64,000 nt of DNA from Acetobacter thailandicus (GCF_011516655.1 NZ_WOSV01000001.1:248001-312000); one strand, 5' to 3'; counted from the first letter of the stretch, positions 26,213 to 37,952 are shown. Made by a program: numbers and translations. Notes: a model not told the origin generated them from the letters alone.

Positions 26213-27211
26213 ATGAACTCAGAACAGATTAAATACGATATCCTCGGGATCGGTAATGCGATCACGGATATTTTAGGTACTGTCTCACCTGCTTTCCTCG
26301 AACAGCAGAATCTCATCCCGGGCAGCATGACGCTGATTGATGCAGAACGAGCCGATAACCTCACTGCCAGCTTTAATGCAGAACGCACTATGGGCGGTGG
26401 CTCAGTTGCTAACAGCTGCGTTGTTGCGGCTCAGCTGGGCGCAAAAGTTGCTTATCTTGGCAAAGTAGCCGGCGATACAGCCGGTGTGCAGTTTGCTAAA
26501 GATCTGAGTGAAAATAATGTCGCTTTCCCTTCAGCTCCGCTTGATGGACGCACCAGCGAAAACCTGCCTACAGCACGATGCATTGTCATGGTTACACCCG
26601 ACGGGCAGCGCACCATGGCAACTTACCTGGGGGCATGCACGCAATTTACAGCAGATGATGTATTGCCTGATGTCATCGCTGCTTCACGTATCGTTTATCT
26701 TGAAGGGTACCTGTTTGACCCCCCGCACGCGCAGGAAGCTTTTCGCCGGGCTGCTACCCTGGCCCATGAAAACAATCGTCAGGTTGCGCTTTCCCTGTCT
26801 GACCCGTTTTGCGTGAGCCGTCACAGAAAAGCTTTTCTCGAACTGGTACGTAACCATGTCGATATTCTTTTTGCCAACGAAGACGAAATCTGCTCACTTT
26901 ACGAGACTGAGAACTTCGACGTTGCTGCACAGCATGTACTGAAGGATACAAAATTTGCCGCTCTGACACGCTCTGCTGAAGGCAGCGTGGTTATTCACGA
27001 TGGCACTATCACCAAAGTGTCACCCGTCCCGACACAGGTGGTTGATACAACCGGTGCCGGTGATGCCTATGCGGCAGGTTTCCTGGCAGGTCTGACATCA
27101 GGCCGCACATTACCAGAGTGCGGACGCCTGGCCTCTGTCGCTGCTTCTGAAATCATTTCACATGTCGGGGCAAGGCCACTGGCCAATACCTGGCTTGATA
27201 CAAGCATCTGA
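26213..27211 (+). CDS. PfkB-family kinase, adenosine kinase type
   Basis: This sugar/nucleoside kinase of the ribokinase family has 332 residues. Visible features are the N-terminal KYDILGIGNAITDI, the substrate motif GGGSVANSCVVAAQLGAKVAYLGKVAGD, and the second PfkB signature DTTGAGDAYAAGFLAGL with the catalytic Asp. Alphaproteobacterial proteins of this type are annotated as adenosine kinase, which phosphorylates adenosine to AMP; I cannot tell it from other nucleoside kinases by eye. The start ATG 26213 has a weak CGGGA upstream. It is convergent with rnd. Confidence 0.85.
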   Translation: MNSEQIKYDILGIGNAITDILGTVSPAFLEQQNLIPGSMTLIDAERADNLTASFNAERTMGGGSVANSCVVAAQLGAKVAYLGKVAGDTAGVQFAKDLSENNVAFPSAPLDGRTSENLPTARCIVMVTPDGQRTMATYLGACTQFTADDVLPDVIAASRIVYLEGYLFDPPHAQEAFRRAATLAHENNRQVALSLSDPFCVSRHRKAFLELVRNHVDILFANEDEICSLYETENFDVAAQHVLKDTKFAALTRSAEGSVVIHDGTITKVSPVPTQVVDTTGAGDAYAAGFLAGLTSGRTLPECGRLASVAASEIISHVGARPLANTWLDTSI

Positions 27212-27243
27212 AGCAATCAGCCCTTTGTGATCCTTCCTTCTGT

Positions 27244-28443
27244 TCAGGATGAAGGATCACAGGGAATCTGAACAACTTTCCCTCCTTTAATTGCCAGGGC
27301 AACTTCACCCTGACAAAGAGAAAGAGCCGCCTCGCCAAAAATTTTACGGCGCCACCCCGCCAGTAACGGATTAGGCTGCAACGGGTCCAGTGCCAGTGCC
27401 TCCAGCTCATCAGCAGAAGCCACAAGGCGTGGTGCAACATCATGCTGCTCACATGCCGCAGCCAGAAGGACCTTCAGAAGAGCCATAAGTGCACCGGAAG
27501 GACGATTAGAATCTTTACCACGCCCTTTAGGCAAAGATGGCAGGTCAGCATCAGGCAGTTTTTGTGCCTGTTTAACAGCCTCAATTAGTGCAAGCCCGGT
27601 ACGCCCTTCTGCCAGCCCGCGCGAAACACCTCTGACCCGCGTAAGTGCATCAGTTGCAAGAGGCTGCGTCGCTGCAATTTCGAGCAGGCTTTCATCTTTA
27701 AGAAGGCGCTGACGTGGCACATTAACACGTTGTGCCTCACGCTCGCGCAATGCAGCCACCGCACGTAACACGCCAAGCATACGACGGTTGCCGGTGCGGG
27801 CCCGCAAACGTTCCCACTGCTTTTCCGGGTCAGGACGAAACGTCTCAGGCAGAGCCAGCTCAGCCATTTCATCAGCAACCCAGTCAAGCCGGTCTTCATG
27901 CGTCAGTTTACTGATCAGTTTTTCATATACCAGTCGTAGCCAGGTCACATCGCCTGCGGCATAACTGAGCTGAGCATCAGAGAGAGGGCGCACTGACCAG
28001 TCTGTAAAACGGTGGCTTTTATCAATACCATACCCGGTTAGTGACCCCACAAGGCTGTCATACCCCACCTGGTCACCATACCCCGCGACCATGGCCGCCA
28101 CCTGCGTATCAAATACCGGTACAGGCAGAGCATCAAACAAATGGAGAAAAATTTCCAGATCCTGACGGGCAGCGTGAAACACTTTAATCACTGATGTATC
28201 AGCAAACAGCTCTGCCAGAGGCGCAAGGTCTATGCCTTCAGCCAGAGCATCAATCAAAATAACTTCAGCGGCACCACCAATCTGAACAAGACATAGCTCA
28301 GGCCAGTAGGTGTTCTCACGCATAAATTCGGTATCAACCGTGAGAAAAGGCTCCTGACGCAGGCGGGCAACGGCTTCAGCCAGTTCGTCCGTCTCAGAAA
28401 TCAGGCGAGGGGCAGGAAAATCAGAAACTGAAAACTTGTGCAT
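27244..28443 (-). CDS. rnd: Ribonuclease D
   Basis: This 3'-5' exoribonuclease matures tRNA and other stable RNAs. The 399 residues contain a DEDD exonuclease domain (about 1-200: LTVDTEFMREN with the first Asp/Glu pair, FHAARQDLEIFLHLFD, and YAAGDVTWLRLVYEKL) followed by one or two HRDC domains (about 210-380). ATG 28443 is favoured because AGAGG lies five bases upstream; an in-frame ATG 15 bases earlier is weaker. Confidence 0.93.
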   Translation of the reverse strand: MHKFSVSDFPAPRLISETDELAEAVARLRQEPFLTVDTEFMRENTYWPELCLVQIGGAAEVILIDALAEGIDLAPLAELFADTSVIKVFHAARQDLEIFLHLFDALPVPVFDTQVAAMVAGYGDQVGYDSLVGSLTGYGIDKSHRFTDWSVRPLSDAQLSYAAGDVTWLRLVYEKLISKLTHEDRLDWVADEMAELALPETFRPDPEKQWERLRARTGNRRMLGVLRAVAALREREAQRVNVPRQRLLKDESLLEIAATQPLATDALTRVRGVSRGLAEGRTGLALIEAVKQAQKLPDADLPSLPKGRGKDSNRPSGALMALLKVLLAAACEQHDVAPRLVASADELEALALDPLQPNPLLAGWRRKIFGEAALSLCQGEVALAIKGGKVVQIPCDPSS

Positions 28444-28568
28444 AGCCTCTTTTCGCATAATTCATATAAAAAAAGAAGTTATGTAAGCCTCTCATTTTTC
28501 CCCGATCACGTGAAAGAGAGAGGCAATATGCGTCTTTCTGACTGAAGTAACAAAAAAGGAAATCAGTT

Positions 28569-29039
28569 ATGTCAAACTCTGATGAAAATCACTCAGCACT
28601 GACACAGCTAGGCCGGCAGATACAGGCAGCGGCAAGCCCTGAGGAAGCTGTGCTTGAACGTGTTGCTGCACCCCACCCTGACAAGAACTATCTTGTGCGC
28701 TTTACGGCCCCTGAGTTCACTTCGCTTTGCCCCGTAACAGGGCAGCCTGACTTTGCACATATCGTTATCGACTATGTGCCGGACCAGTGGATTGTCGAAA
28801 GCAAATCACTCAAGCTCTTTCTGACCAGCTTTCGTAATCATGGTGCATTTCACGAAGCCTGCTCTGTTCAGATCGCAACAACTCTCGTTGACCTGCTTTC
28901 TCCTGTATGGCTGCGTATTGGTGCCTACTGGTACCCACGCGGCGGTATGCCTATTGATGTTTTCTGGCAAACAGGCACCCCACCTGAAGACGTGTGGATT
29001 CCCTCACAAAATGTCCCGACCTATCGCGGCCGCGGCTAA
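28569..29039 (+). CDS. queF: NADPH-dependent 7-cyano-7-deazaguanine reductase
   Basis: QueF reduces preQ0 to preQ1 in queuosine synthesis. At 156 residues it is the short, single-domain (unimodular) type. The catalytic Cys and NADPH motif appear in [15 protein letters not shown] and [20 protein letters not shown]. Here it stands alone, so the preQ0 genes (queC, D, E) must be elsewhere. AAAAAGGA precedes the start. A strong terminator follows. Confidence 0.95.
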   Translation: MSNSDENHSALTQLGRQIQAAASPEEAVLERVAAPHPDKNYLVRFTAPEFTSLCPVTGQPDFAHIVIDYVPDQWIVESKSLKLFLTSFRNHGAFHEACSVQIATTLVDLLSPVWLRIGAYWYPRGGMPIDVFWQTGTPPEDVWIPSQNVPTYRGRG

Positions 29040-29056
29040 ATATTTTCAGGAAGTTA

Positions 29057-29087
29057 TAAAAAAAGCCACCTTACGGTGGCTTTTTTT
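29057..29087. terminator. Bidirectional terminator between queF and atpC
   Basis: The stem agccacc/ggtggct with a short loop (ttac) is flanked by an A run and a run of seven T, so it serves both convergent transcripts. Confidence 0.92.
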
Positions 29088-29109
29088 AACAATACCAGAA
29101 CGACAGAGC

Positions 29110-29523
29110 TCAGTGAGCAGCAGAAGCTGCATCAATTTCAGCACGGGCTGAAAGAATCTGCGCCTGAAGGGCGTCGATACTCTGTGGGTCATCGTGCTTA
29201 TCAGAACGGCCCCACAATGTTGTCAGCTCTTCAAGACGGGCTGTTGCCTCATCCACTGAAATCTCTGAAACCGGGACTGCCCTGTCAGCCAGAACAGTGC
29301 AACGGTCAGCCGTAATGTCAGCAAAACCGCCTTCGACAAAAAAACGATCTGTCACAACACCGTTCTCATAAAGAGAAACTACACCGCCGCGCAGCAAAAG
29401 CATGACAGGAGCATGCTCTGGCATTGCTGCGATATCACCCTCTGCACCGGGGATGACAGCCATCTCAACTTCACGCGACACCAGAACTTTTTCAGGACTG
29501 ATGATATCCAGCTGGACCGGCAT
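29110..29523 (-). CDS. atpC: ATP synthase epsilon subunit
   Basis: This 137-residue F1 subunit forms the rotor foot with gamma and can inhibit ATP hydrolysis. It begins MPVQLDIISPEKVLVSREVEM and has the beta-sandwich motif IPGAEGDIAAMPEHAPVMLLLRGG (residues 25-55), followed by the two-helix C-terminal domain. It is the last gene of atpHAGDC and starts 27 bases after atpD. Confidence 0.95.
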   Translation of the reverse strand: MPVQLDIISPEKVLVSREVEMAVIPGAEGDIAAMPEHAPVMLLLRGGVVSLYENGVVTDRFFVEGGFADITADRCTVLADRAVPVSEISVDEATARLEELTTLWGRSDKHDDPQSIDALQAQILSARAEIDAASAAH

Positions 29524-29550
29524 GAGTGCGCTCCTTTCGAAGAACCGGTA

Positions 29551-31026
<1,476 letters not shown>

Positions 31027-31055
31027 TCAGCTCCTGCGGGGCAAAATAAGCGGGC

Positions 31056-31943
31056 TCAGACAGCCTGTGCGCCCGAAATGATTTCAATCAGTTCGTTAGT
31101 AATATTGGCCTGGCGGGTCCGGTTATAAACCTGGCTCAGACTATCGATAGAGCGACCAGCGTTACGCGTCGCATTATCCATCGCAGTCATACGGGCACCG
31201 TTCTCACCTGCGGCTGTCTCCAGCAGCGCAGCATACAGCTGCACCTGAAGGTTTTTAGGGAGAAGCCGGAACAGAAGAGTTTCTTCATCCGGCTCAAAGT
31301 CATACAACGCCTTGTTCTCATCAGCGACAGCCGATGTCTCTGCAGCATCTTCCACAACCAGCGGCACCAGCTGCTGTTTTTGTGGAACCTGTGACATAGC
31401 ATTGATGAACTTGTTGAACACGAGTTCACAGACATCAATTTCGCCGGCTTCAAGCAGAGCATTGATTTTTACGCCCAGGCCTTCAGCGACAGAAAACGGA
31501 ACATCTCCGGGAATACCCATGATCTTATCAACGATAAGATCAGAATACTCACGAGAGAAATAACTGATCGCACGACGGCCAACAGGCAGAAGTTTAACCG
31601 TTTTACCTTCAGACTGAAGACGGCGGATCAACCGCTCTGTCAGGCGATGTACGCTGGCGTTAAAACCACCACACAGGCCACGATCACTGGTCAACGGAAC
31701 GAGAAGGTGAATTTTATCCTTCCCTGTTCCTGTCAGCAGTAATGGACCACCTTCTTCCCCGACGGTCGCTCCCGCCAGTTCAGCCATCATTCGACGCATA
31801 GCAGAAGCATAAGGTCTGGCAGATTCAGCACGGGCCTGAGCACGGCGCAGCTTTGCAGCTGCCACCATTTTCATAGCGCTCGTGATCTTCTTCGTAGACT
31901 TGATACTTCCGATTCTGGCGCGAAGTTCCTTAAGGGAAGCCAT
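31056..31943 (-). CDS. atpG: ATP synthase gamma subunit
   Basis: This central rotor shaft of F1 has 295 residues. The N-terminus MASLKELRARIGSIKSTKKITSAMKMVAAAKLRRA and the C-terminal ATRNAGRSIDSLSQVYNRTRQANITNELIEIISGA are the two conserved coiled-coil helices. It lies between atpA (13 bases upstream) and atpD. Confidence 0.97.
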   Translation of the reverse strand: MASLKELRARIGSIKSTKKITSAMKMVAAAKLRRAQARAESARPYASAMRRMMAELAGATVGEEGGPLLLTGTGKDKIHLLVPLTSDRGLCGGFNASVHRLTERLIRRLQSEGKTVKLLPVGRRAISYFSREYSDLIVDKIMGIPGDVPFSVAEGLGVKINALLEAGEIDVCELVFNKFINAMSQVPQKQQLVPLVVEDAAETSAVADENKALYDFEPDEETLLFRLLPKNLQVQLYAALLETAAGENGARMTAMDNATRNAGRSIDSLSQVYNRTRQANITNELIEIISGAQAV

Positions 31944-31956
31944 AACTCCTCCTGCC

Positions 31957-33492
31957 TCAGGCGTTGAAGTTACGGTTAAAGGCAGTGAGATATTCTGTCA
32001 GACCAGCTTCAGTTTCTTTTGAAACCTGGCGATCGTTGCGAATAGCATTCAGAATATCTTTTCCGCTGCTCTGCAGTTCAACAAGAAGTCTCTGCTCCCA
32101 CTCCACAACTTTTTTGGTGTCAATTGCATCAATAAAGCCACGTGTGCCGGCAAACAGAACAACAACCTGCTCTTCAACTGTCAGCGGTGAAGACTGAGGC
32201 TGTTTAAGCAGCTCAACCAGACGCGCACCACGTGACAGCTGTTTTTGTGTGATCGGATCAAGGTCAGATGCAAACTGCGAGAAGGCAGCCATTTCGCGAT
32301 ACTGAGCCAGCTCCAGTTTAATCTTACCGGCAACCTGTTTCATTGCCTTGATCTGTGCAGCAGAACCAACACGAGACACAGAACCACCAACGTTCACAGC
32401 CGGACGGATACCACGGTAGAAAAGGTCGGTTTCAAGGAAGATCTGACCATCGGTAATAGAAATTACGTTGGTCGGAATATAAGCAGCAACGTCACCAGCC
32501 TGAGTTTCAATAACCGGCAGAGCTGTCAGTGAACCACCGCCATGGCTGTCAGCCATTTTTGCAGCGCGCTCAAGCAGACGTGAGTGCAGATAGAACACGT
32601 CACCCGGATAAGCTTCACGACCTGGCGGACGACGCAGAAGCAGAGACATCTGACGATAAGCAACGGCCTGCTTAGACAGGTCATCGTAGCAGATCAGTGC
32701 GTGCATGCCGTTATCACGGAAATACTCACCCATTGCGCAGGCTGCGTAAGGTGCGAGATACTGCAGCGGAGCCGGATCAGAAGCCGTTGCGGCCACAACG
32801 ATAGAATACTCCATCGCGCCTTTCTCTTCGAGAAGGCGAACCAGCTGCGCAACGGTAGAGCGTTTCTGACCTACAGCAACATAAATGCAGTAGAGAGATT
32901 TTTTGTCATCACCGAGATCATTAACGCTTTTCTGAGCGAGAATGGTATCAGTAAGAATTGTGGTTTTACCGGTCTGACGATCACCAATAACAAGCTCACG
33001 CTGACCACGGCCAATCGGCACCAGAGCGTCAATAGCTTTAATACCGGTCTGCATTGGCTCGCTGACAGACTGACGTGGCATAATACCAGGAGCTTTAACC
33101 TCTGCACGACGCATTTCTACGTCAGCCAGCGGGCCTTTACCGTCAATCGGGTTACCAAGACCATCAACAACGCGACCAAGGAGCGAACGACCTGTTGGTA
33201 CTTCGACAACGCTACCTGTGCGGGTAACCGTATCACCTTCGCGAATGTCAACGCAGTCACCGAAGATAACGACACCAACACTGTCGCTCTCAAGGTTAAG
33301 GGCCATACCTTTCTGGCCAACGGACGGAAACTCAACAAGCTCACCGGCCATGACATTCTGCAGGCCGTAAACACGGGCAATACCATCACCTACGGATAGT
33401 ACTGTACCGGCTTCTACAACCTCAGATTCTTTGTCAAATGACGCGATCTGCTGCTTGAGGATATCCGAAATCTCTGCGGGACGGATTTCCAT
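31957..33492 (-). CDS. atpA: ATP synthase alpha subunit
   Basis: This non-catalytic nucleotide-binding F1 subunit has 511 residues. The P-loop is GDRQTGKTT, and the signature [17 protein letters not shown] is present. The start ATG 33492 shares its A with the atpH stop (TGATG), so translation is coupled; a GTG one codon earlier is a less likely start. Confidence 0.98.
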   Translation of the reverse strand: MEIRPAEISDILKQQIASFDKESEVVEAGTVLSVGDGIARVYGLQNVMAGELVEFPSVGQKGMALNLESDSVGVVIFGDCVDIREGDTVTRTGSVVEVPTGRSLLGRVVDGLGNPIDGKGPLADVEMRRAEVKAPGIMPRQSVSEPMQTGIKAIDALVPIGRGQRELVIGDRQTGKTTILTDTILAQKSVNDLGDDKKSLYCIYVAVGQKRSTVAQLVRLLEEKGAMEYSIVVAATASDPAPLQYLAPYAACAMGEYFRDNGMHALICYDDLSKQAVAYRQMSLLLRRPPGREAYPGDVFYLHSRLLERAAKMADSHGGGSLTALPVIETQAGDVAAYIPTNVISITDGQIFLETDLFYRGIRPAVNVGGSVSRVGSAAQIKAMKQVAGKIKLELAQYREMAAFSQFASDLDPITQKQLSRGARLVELLKQPQSSPLTVEEQVVVLFAGTRGFIDAIDTKKVVEWEQRLLVELQSSGKDILNAIRNDRQVSKETEAGLTEYLTAFNRNFNA

Positions 33493-34112
33493 CACGCGGC
33501 TCCCTTCATGGCGTAATGCAAATGGAACAGGCGGGTCTGAATACTGGCATCGTAAAGCCTTGCACCCACACGCACGACGAGACCGCCGAGCAGAGAGGGG
33601 TCAACACTTTCACGCACCACCACCTGGGCGTAACCGGCTTGCGCCAGACTGAGTTTAAGCTGATCACGCTGCGCGTCGGTCAGAGCCTGAGCTGAAACAA
33701 CTTCAGCCACACTCTCACCGCGACGTGCGGCTGCCAGCTCACTAAATACCTCAAGAATGCGGCGCAGTATCGGAAGACGACGATTCGTCGTAACCACGCC
33801 TGCAAAATTCCTGATTGTCTCGCCAAACCCCTGGCTGGCAAGAACAGCGAAAATAGCTTTTTTCTGAACGGCTGTATCCAGCCTTGTGTCAGACAAAACC
33901 GTGCGCAGCGGCGCGCTCTCATCAATAAGGCGCGCAAGAGCGTCAGCCTCATCGAGCACTGTATCAAGCTGCTTCTGCTCTTCTGCAAGCTTATAAAGCG
34001 CTGTTGCGTAGCGGCCTTCCGGGCCGGTTGCAACATAAGCAGGAGAGTGTTCTGTCGTTACGCCTGAGGTCACCACGTCCTGGGGGTTCTTTCCATCTCT
34101 GCGCGCCGGCAT
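33492..34112 (-). CDS. atpH: ATP synthase delta subunit
   Basis: This 206-residue subunit links F1 to the peripheral stalk. Residues from about 33 show the family pattern ([27 protein letters not shown]), and the C-terminal part has [23 protein letters not shown]. It opens the atpHAGDC operon; the F0 genes atpIBEF are not here, as usual in alphaproteobacteria. The 34113-34412 spacer upstream should hold the operon promoter, but I cannot assign clear -35/-10 boxes. Confidence 0.94.
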   Translation of the reverse strand: MPARRDGKNPQDVVTSGVTTEHSPAYVATGPEGRYATALYKLAEEQKQLDTVLDEADALARLIDESAPLRTVLSDTRLDTAVQKKAIFAVLASQGFGETIRNFAGVVTTNRRLPILRRILEVFSELAAARRGESVAEVVSAQALTDAQRDQLKLSLAQAGYAQVVVRESVDPSLLGGLVVRVGARLYDASIQTRLFHLHYAMKGAA

Positions 34113-34412
34113 TTCACGTTATGACTCCACTTTCGGGCCTGATGATTCAGACCATCAAGCATCTATCGGCGCGGCCTCTAGCATGAGACACCAACTCGTG
34201 CAACCAGCGTAACCCTCAGATCTTACACTTTTTACAGGCTTCACGCTCGAAATCACGTATCCGCTTCCCCTGAAAAGCTCTGTTTCTCTGGCTCAGCGGG
34301 CAGAACAAACTTAAAAGCCACACACAACAGCAGAAAACCCGACAATAAAGCCGCGGCGTTAAAAAACCCCATTTTTTAACAGATATGGGATTCGGCTAAA
34401 TTTTGAGGATTC

Positions 34413-34486
34413 TGGAGCGGACGGAGGGAATCGAACCCTCCTCGGTAGCTTGGAAGGCTACAGCATTACCACTATGCTACGCCCGC
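34413..34486 (-). tRNA. tRNA-Gly (TCC anticodon)
   Basis: The minus strand folds as a tRNA. The acceptor pairs GCGGGCG with CGTCCGC (one G-T), the anticodon loop is CTTCCAA (anticodon TCC), the T loop is GGTTCGATTCC, and the 3' CCA is encoded. It reads Gly GGA and probably GGG codons. Confidence 0.96.
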
Positions 34487-34710
34487 GCTCCTGGAGCACT
34501 CCATACTCCCAAAATACACCTCTTAGCAACCCCCTGATCATTCTTTTTGCCGTTATAGCATGTATTAACAGCTGGCGTGATTTTTCCTCTTGACTTTATG
34601 TCGAGAAAATATTTTCTTCCGGCGTCCGCCAGACGTTAACGGCTCTGGTCATATAACCCGCTAGCGGTTATAGTGCTTAGGGTCGGACACGTTTGTTGCG
34701 GCCATTTTGC

Positions 34711-34787
34711 AGGGGTGTAGCTCAATTGGCTAGAGTGCCGGTCTCCAAAACCGGAGGTTGTGGGTTCGAGACCCTCCACCCCTGCCA
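34711..34787 (+). tRNA. tRNA-Trp (CCA anticodon)
   Basis: The acceptor pairs AGGGGTG with CACCCCT, discriminator G, and an encoded CCA. The anticodon loop is CTCCAAA (anticodon CCA), and the T loop is GGTTCGAGACC. It precedes secE and nusG, the usual bacterial neighbourhood. Confidence 0.97.
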
Positions 34788-34855
34788 TTTCGTCCTGAAC
34801 GAAAGCTGATCTGTCAGAGACAGCCTTTGGTCAGTGCAAAAGGTTCAGTTTTTAG

Positions 34856-34896
34856 GTTATCTGCTTTGTTCCCGTTTGTGAAACGGGCCGGATAAC
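34856..34896 (+). promoter_or_regulatory. Structured leader of secE
   Basis: A nested hairpin stands immediately before the secE ribosome binding site: outer arms gttatc/gataac and an inner perfect stem cccgttt/aaacggg with a gtg loop. A smaller stem, ctgtc/gacag, lies about 40 bases upstream. It could be a processing site after the tRNA or a translation control element. The function is not known. Confidence 0.5.
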
Positions 34897-34914
34897 GTGA
34901 AGAGAGGAAGTAAC

Positions 34915-35109
34915 GTGTCGGTCAGTCCCGGTAAGTTTCTGCGTGAAGTACGTGCCGAGGCCAAACGGATTACCTGGCCCACACGACGTGCTACTCTGGT
35001 TACAACAGGTGCGGTTCTGGCTATGGCCAGCCTGGCATCATTATTCTTTTTCGCCGTGGATCAGCTGATTGGTCTTGGTATGCGTCAATTATTCGGGCTG
35101 GGAGGCTGA
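34915..35109 (+). CDS. secE: Preprotein translocase subunit SecE
   Basis: SecE clamps the SecY channel. The protein has 64 residues in the short, single-span form: FLREVRAEAKRITWPTRR amphipathic helix, then one membrane segment (about 30-52). GTG at 34915 is preferred since AGAGGAAG precedes it; another GTG at 34897 is in frame but lacks a site. The nusG gene follows after 9 bases. Confidence 0.93.
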   Translation: MSVSPGKFLREVRAEAKRITWPTRRATLVTTGAVLAMASLASLFFFAVDQLIGLGMRQLFGLGG

Positions 35110-35118
35110 GGAAGCGAC

Positions 35119-35649
35119 ATGGCCAAACGCTGGTATGTGGTCCACGTCTATTCGGGCTTCGAAAGAAAAATAGCTGAGCACATTCGTGAGCAGGCTGAGC
35201 AAAAAGGCCTGTCTGACCATATTGATGAAATTCTGGTCCCTTCAGAGGAAGTGATCGAAGTGCGTCGTGGTCAGAAAGTAAGCGCAGAACGTAAGTTCTT
35301 CCCTGGCTATGTGCTCGTTAAAATGGAAATGACCGACGAATCCTGGCATCTTGTTAAGGATACACCAAAGGTCACAGGCTTTCTGGGCAACAGAAACCGT
35401 CCTTCCCCTATCTCTGCCGCTGAAGCAGAACGGATTATCAACCAGACCAAAGAAGGCCTTGAGCACCCTCGCTCTGCTGTCACTTTTGAGGTTGGTGAGC
35501 AGATCCGCGTTGCTGATGGTCCCTTTACATCTTTCAATGGTGTTATTGAAGAAGTCGACGAAGAGAAAGCACGCCTCAAGGTCAGTGTTTCTATCTTTGG
35601 CCGCCTTACACCGGTTGATCTGGAATATAATCAGGTCGAAAAACTCTGA
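35119..35649 (+). CDS. nusG: Transcription termination/antitermination factor NusG
   Basis: NusG binds RNA polymerase and links it to Rho or ribosomes. The 176 residues start [22 protein letters not shown] (NGN domain) and end with the KOW domain (about 120-176, [22 protein letters not shown]). In most bacteria the rplK-rplA-rplJ-rplL-rpoBC cluster comes next; here a terminator and an opposing peptidase gene follow instead. Confidence 0.97.
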   Translation: MAKRWYVVHVYSGFERKIAEHIREQAEQKGLSDHIDEILVPSEEVIEVRRGQKVSAERKFFPGYVLVKMEMTDESWHLVKDTPKVTGFLGNRNRPSPISAAEAERIINQTKEGLEHPRSAVTFEVGEQIRVADGPFTSFNGVIEEVDEEKARLKVSVSIFGRLTPVDLEYNQVEKL

Positions 35650-35679
35650 ACCTGATCTGATCATTCTATCAGTTTCTCA

Positions 35680-35713
35680 AACCAGGAAGACATTTTGTCC
35701 TCCTGGTTTTTTT
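35680..35713 (+). terminator. Terminator after nusG
   Basis: The stem aaccagga/tcctggtt with a 13-base loop is followed by a T-rich run, about 30 bases after the nusG stop. Confidence 0.85.
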
Positions 35714-35746
35714 ATGCTCACCTGATAGCTGACAAGGCCTGCCCTC

Positions 35747-37738
35747 TCAGGAATGAGAGGGAGGGGTGAAGCCAAAAATACGCCCGTAAAAAGCAACTTC
35801 TTCAGCCAGAGCGATCCGCAGCGTGCTCTCCTGACGAAAACCATGCCCCTCACCCGGAAACTCGTGAAGAAAACAGGGTGTACCAGCTTCTTTCAGTGCT
35901 GCTTCCATTGCATAAGCCTGTGCGGGCGGCACTACTTTATCCTCTGCTCCCTGCAACAACAGCACGGGACTACGAATTTTTGCTGCTACAGTCAGCGGTG
36001 AACGCTCGATATAAGCCGATTCGGCTTCAGGCCAGGGACCGATCAGACCATCAAGATAGCGTGCCTCAAATTTATGCGTTTCTGCCGCCAGAGCCCGTAA
36101 ATCTGTCACTCCGTAAAGGCTGACTCCTCCGGCAAACAATGATGACGTCGCCAGCGCCACCAGCACAGTCATACCCCCGGCGCTTGAACCACGAATACTG
36201 ATACGATCCGGGTCAATTTTGCCTGTCGTACACATAAACTGACATGCGGCAATGCAGTCTGCCACATCAACTACGCCCCATGCGCCCTTAAGGCGTTCAC
36301 GCCAGGAGCGGCCAAACCCGGTTGATCCCCCATAATTCACGTCTAGCACGGCAAACCCGCGTGAGGTCCACCACTGAATTTTAAAAGAAAATCCCTCCTG
36401 CGCCCTGGCGGTTGGTCCGCCATGCACAAGCACAATCATAGGTGGGCGCTCCCCCTCAGGCACTGAGGCCTGACTGCTGGCAGGAGGATAGAAAAATGCA
36501 TGCCCCACAGGCTCTCCACCGGCTTCGAGCGGAAAACGAACTGTTTGCGCGACTGAAATATCTTCGGGTGCCAGAGTAAGTGACGCCGCACACCGCAGCC
36601 TGTGCTGTACTCCCTTAGCAATAGTGCCCACAACTACAGCCGGCAATGCGTCAGAAGCCACCTCAAGCCAGGCATATCGTCCGTCACTCAGCATTAACGG
36701 GCACTGCTCGGGTGACGCACTGACAGTCCTGCTCTGACCATCAGGAGCTATGAAAACACAGCGCGAACTCCCGTTCTGCACTACCAGAGCGAGAACCCCT
36801 CCATCAGGCAGAAGCTGGTAGCTACGCTGGCCAAATACCCAGGCAGGCTGACCAATCTCCCCCTCAGGCACCGGGCATCTGGTCAGTAATGTTTGTGCGA
36901 CTCGGGTTTCTGCCTCCCATAAAGTCCAGGCACCCTCTCTGTCAGAAAGAACGTATAAGCGGCCATCTTTTGTCCAGCATGGTTCAAGAAGCGACTCGGG
37001 GGCACCATTTCCTGCCAGGATTTTTTCGTCACCTAACCCTGTCACGTATCCATTTTCATCACGCAGCAGGCGTGCATGACAAAGTTGCGTGGTATCCCAG
37101 GGCATATCGGGGTGGTGCCACTCAATCCAGACGAGAAAACGTCCATCAGGTGAAAGAGAAGGCGATGAAAGAAAATCAGGCCCTTCCCGCAGCACAACCT
37201 CAACCGGAGGAGCGCTGTCAGGAGTAAAGTTATCAGGGACAGAGAAAGCAACCAGGGCTGCCTTTGGCTCACCCTCAGCGCGATGATCTTCTCTGACAGC
37301 AAACAACACTGTACCATCAGACGAGAAGCGCAGGTCAGCATAACGCAGCCCGTCACAACGACGCAGGCATATCGCTTCACCAACACACCCAGCGGGCTGT
37401 AACCAGAGAAAGTCTGTGCGCTTTTCAGAGAAAGCAATAACATTCTTACACACGGCATAGGGTGCGCCACCATATTCATGAACACGCGTGCCAACATCAT
37501 AAGAAGCACCCAGTGCATCTGAAATACCCTGCTCATCCTGCCAGCAGCACAGAACTGTTCGTCCTTTTTCTGAAGGACGACGCTCAAGCCAGTAAACTGA
37601 AGTGCCATCGACACTAACCTCTGACAGTGCCAGAGCCTTGCCAGCAACCAGATCTACCGTAACCGGAGAGGGCCATGTGCCACACGGCAAAGGTTTCTGA
37701 TGTGCCTTTTTAAGCAAGGCTTTCGGTAAATCAGACAT
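35747..37738 (-). CDS. Prolyl oligopeptidase-family (S9) peptidase
   Basis: This 663-residue serine peptidase has an N-terminal beta-propeller (about 30-390) over a C-terminal alpha/beta-hydrolase (about 400-655). The nucleophile is in GSSAGG, the acid in GAEDKVVPP and the His in GEGHGFR. The oxyanion region is LVHGGPTARAQ. No signal peptide is visible, so it is probably cytoplasmic and degrades short peptides. ATG 37738 has a GGAG upstream; an in-frame ATG 15 bases earlier is possible. Confidence 0.9.
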   Translation of the reverse strand: MSDLPKALLKKAHQKPLPCGTWPSPVTVDLVAGKALALSEVSVDGTSVYWLERRPSEKGRTVLCCWQDEQGISDALGASYDVGTRVHEYGGAPYAVCKNVIAFSEKRTDFLWLQPAGCVGEAICLRRCDGLRYADLRFSSDGTVLFAVREDHRAEGEPKAALVAFSVPDNFTPDSAPPVEVVLREGPDFLSSPSLSPDGRFLVWIEWHHPDMPWDTTQLCHARLLRDENGYVTGLGDEKILAGNGAPESLLEPCWTKDGRLYVLSDREGAWTLWEAETRVAQTLLTRCPVPEGEIGQPAWVFGQRSYQLLPDGGVLALVVQNGSSRCVFIAPDGQSRTVSASPEQCPLMLSDGRYAWLEVASDALPAVVVGTIAKGVQHRLRCAASLTLAPEDISVAQTVRFPLEAGGEPVGHAFFYPPASSQASVPEGERPPMIVLVHGGPTARAQEGFSFKIQWWTSRGFAVLDVNYGGSTGFGRSWRERLKGAWGVVDVADCIAACQFMCTTGKIDPDRISIRGSSAGGMTVLVALATSSLFAGGVSLYGVTDLRALAAETHKFEARYLDGLIGPWPEAESAYIERSPLTVAAKIRSPVLLLQGAEDKVVPPAQAYAMEAALKEAGTPCFLHEFPGEGHGFRQESTLRIALAEEVAFYGRIFGFTPPSHS

Positions 37739-37952
37739 TCCGTCTCCTCTCATGATACAAAAATCTGCTTAATTTATCACAGCCGGGTACCGTATTTCAT
37801 AAGGAAACGTACTCTTTCTTACGCTCAGGCTTGACACTCAGCCAGCAAAACAGTTCCTGCTACCTCACCTTATATTAACAAATAATAACGGACCTCAGAC
37901 CCTGTTACACTCTCTGCACTCTTTTTTCTCTGCTGAACATCTGAGCAGCCTT

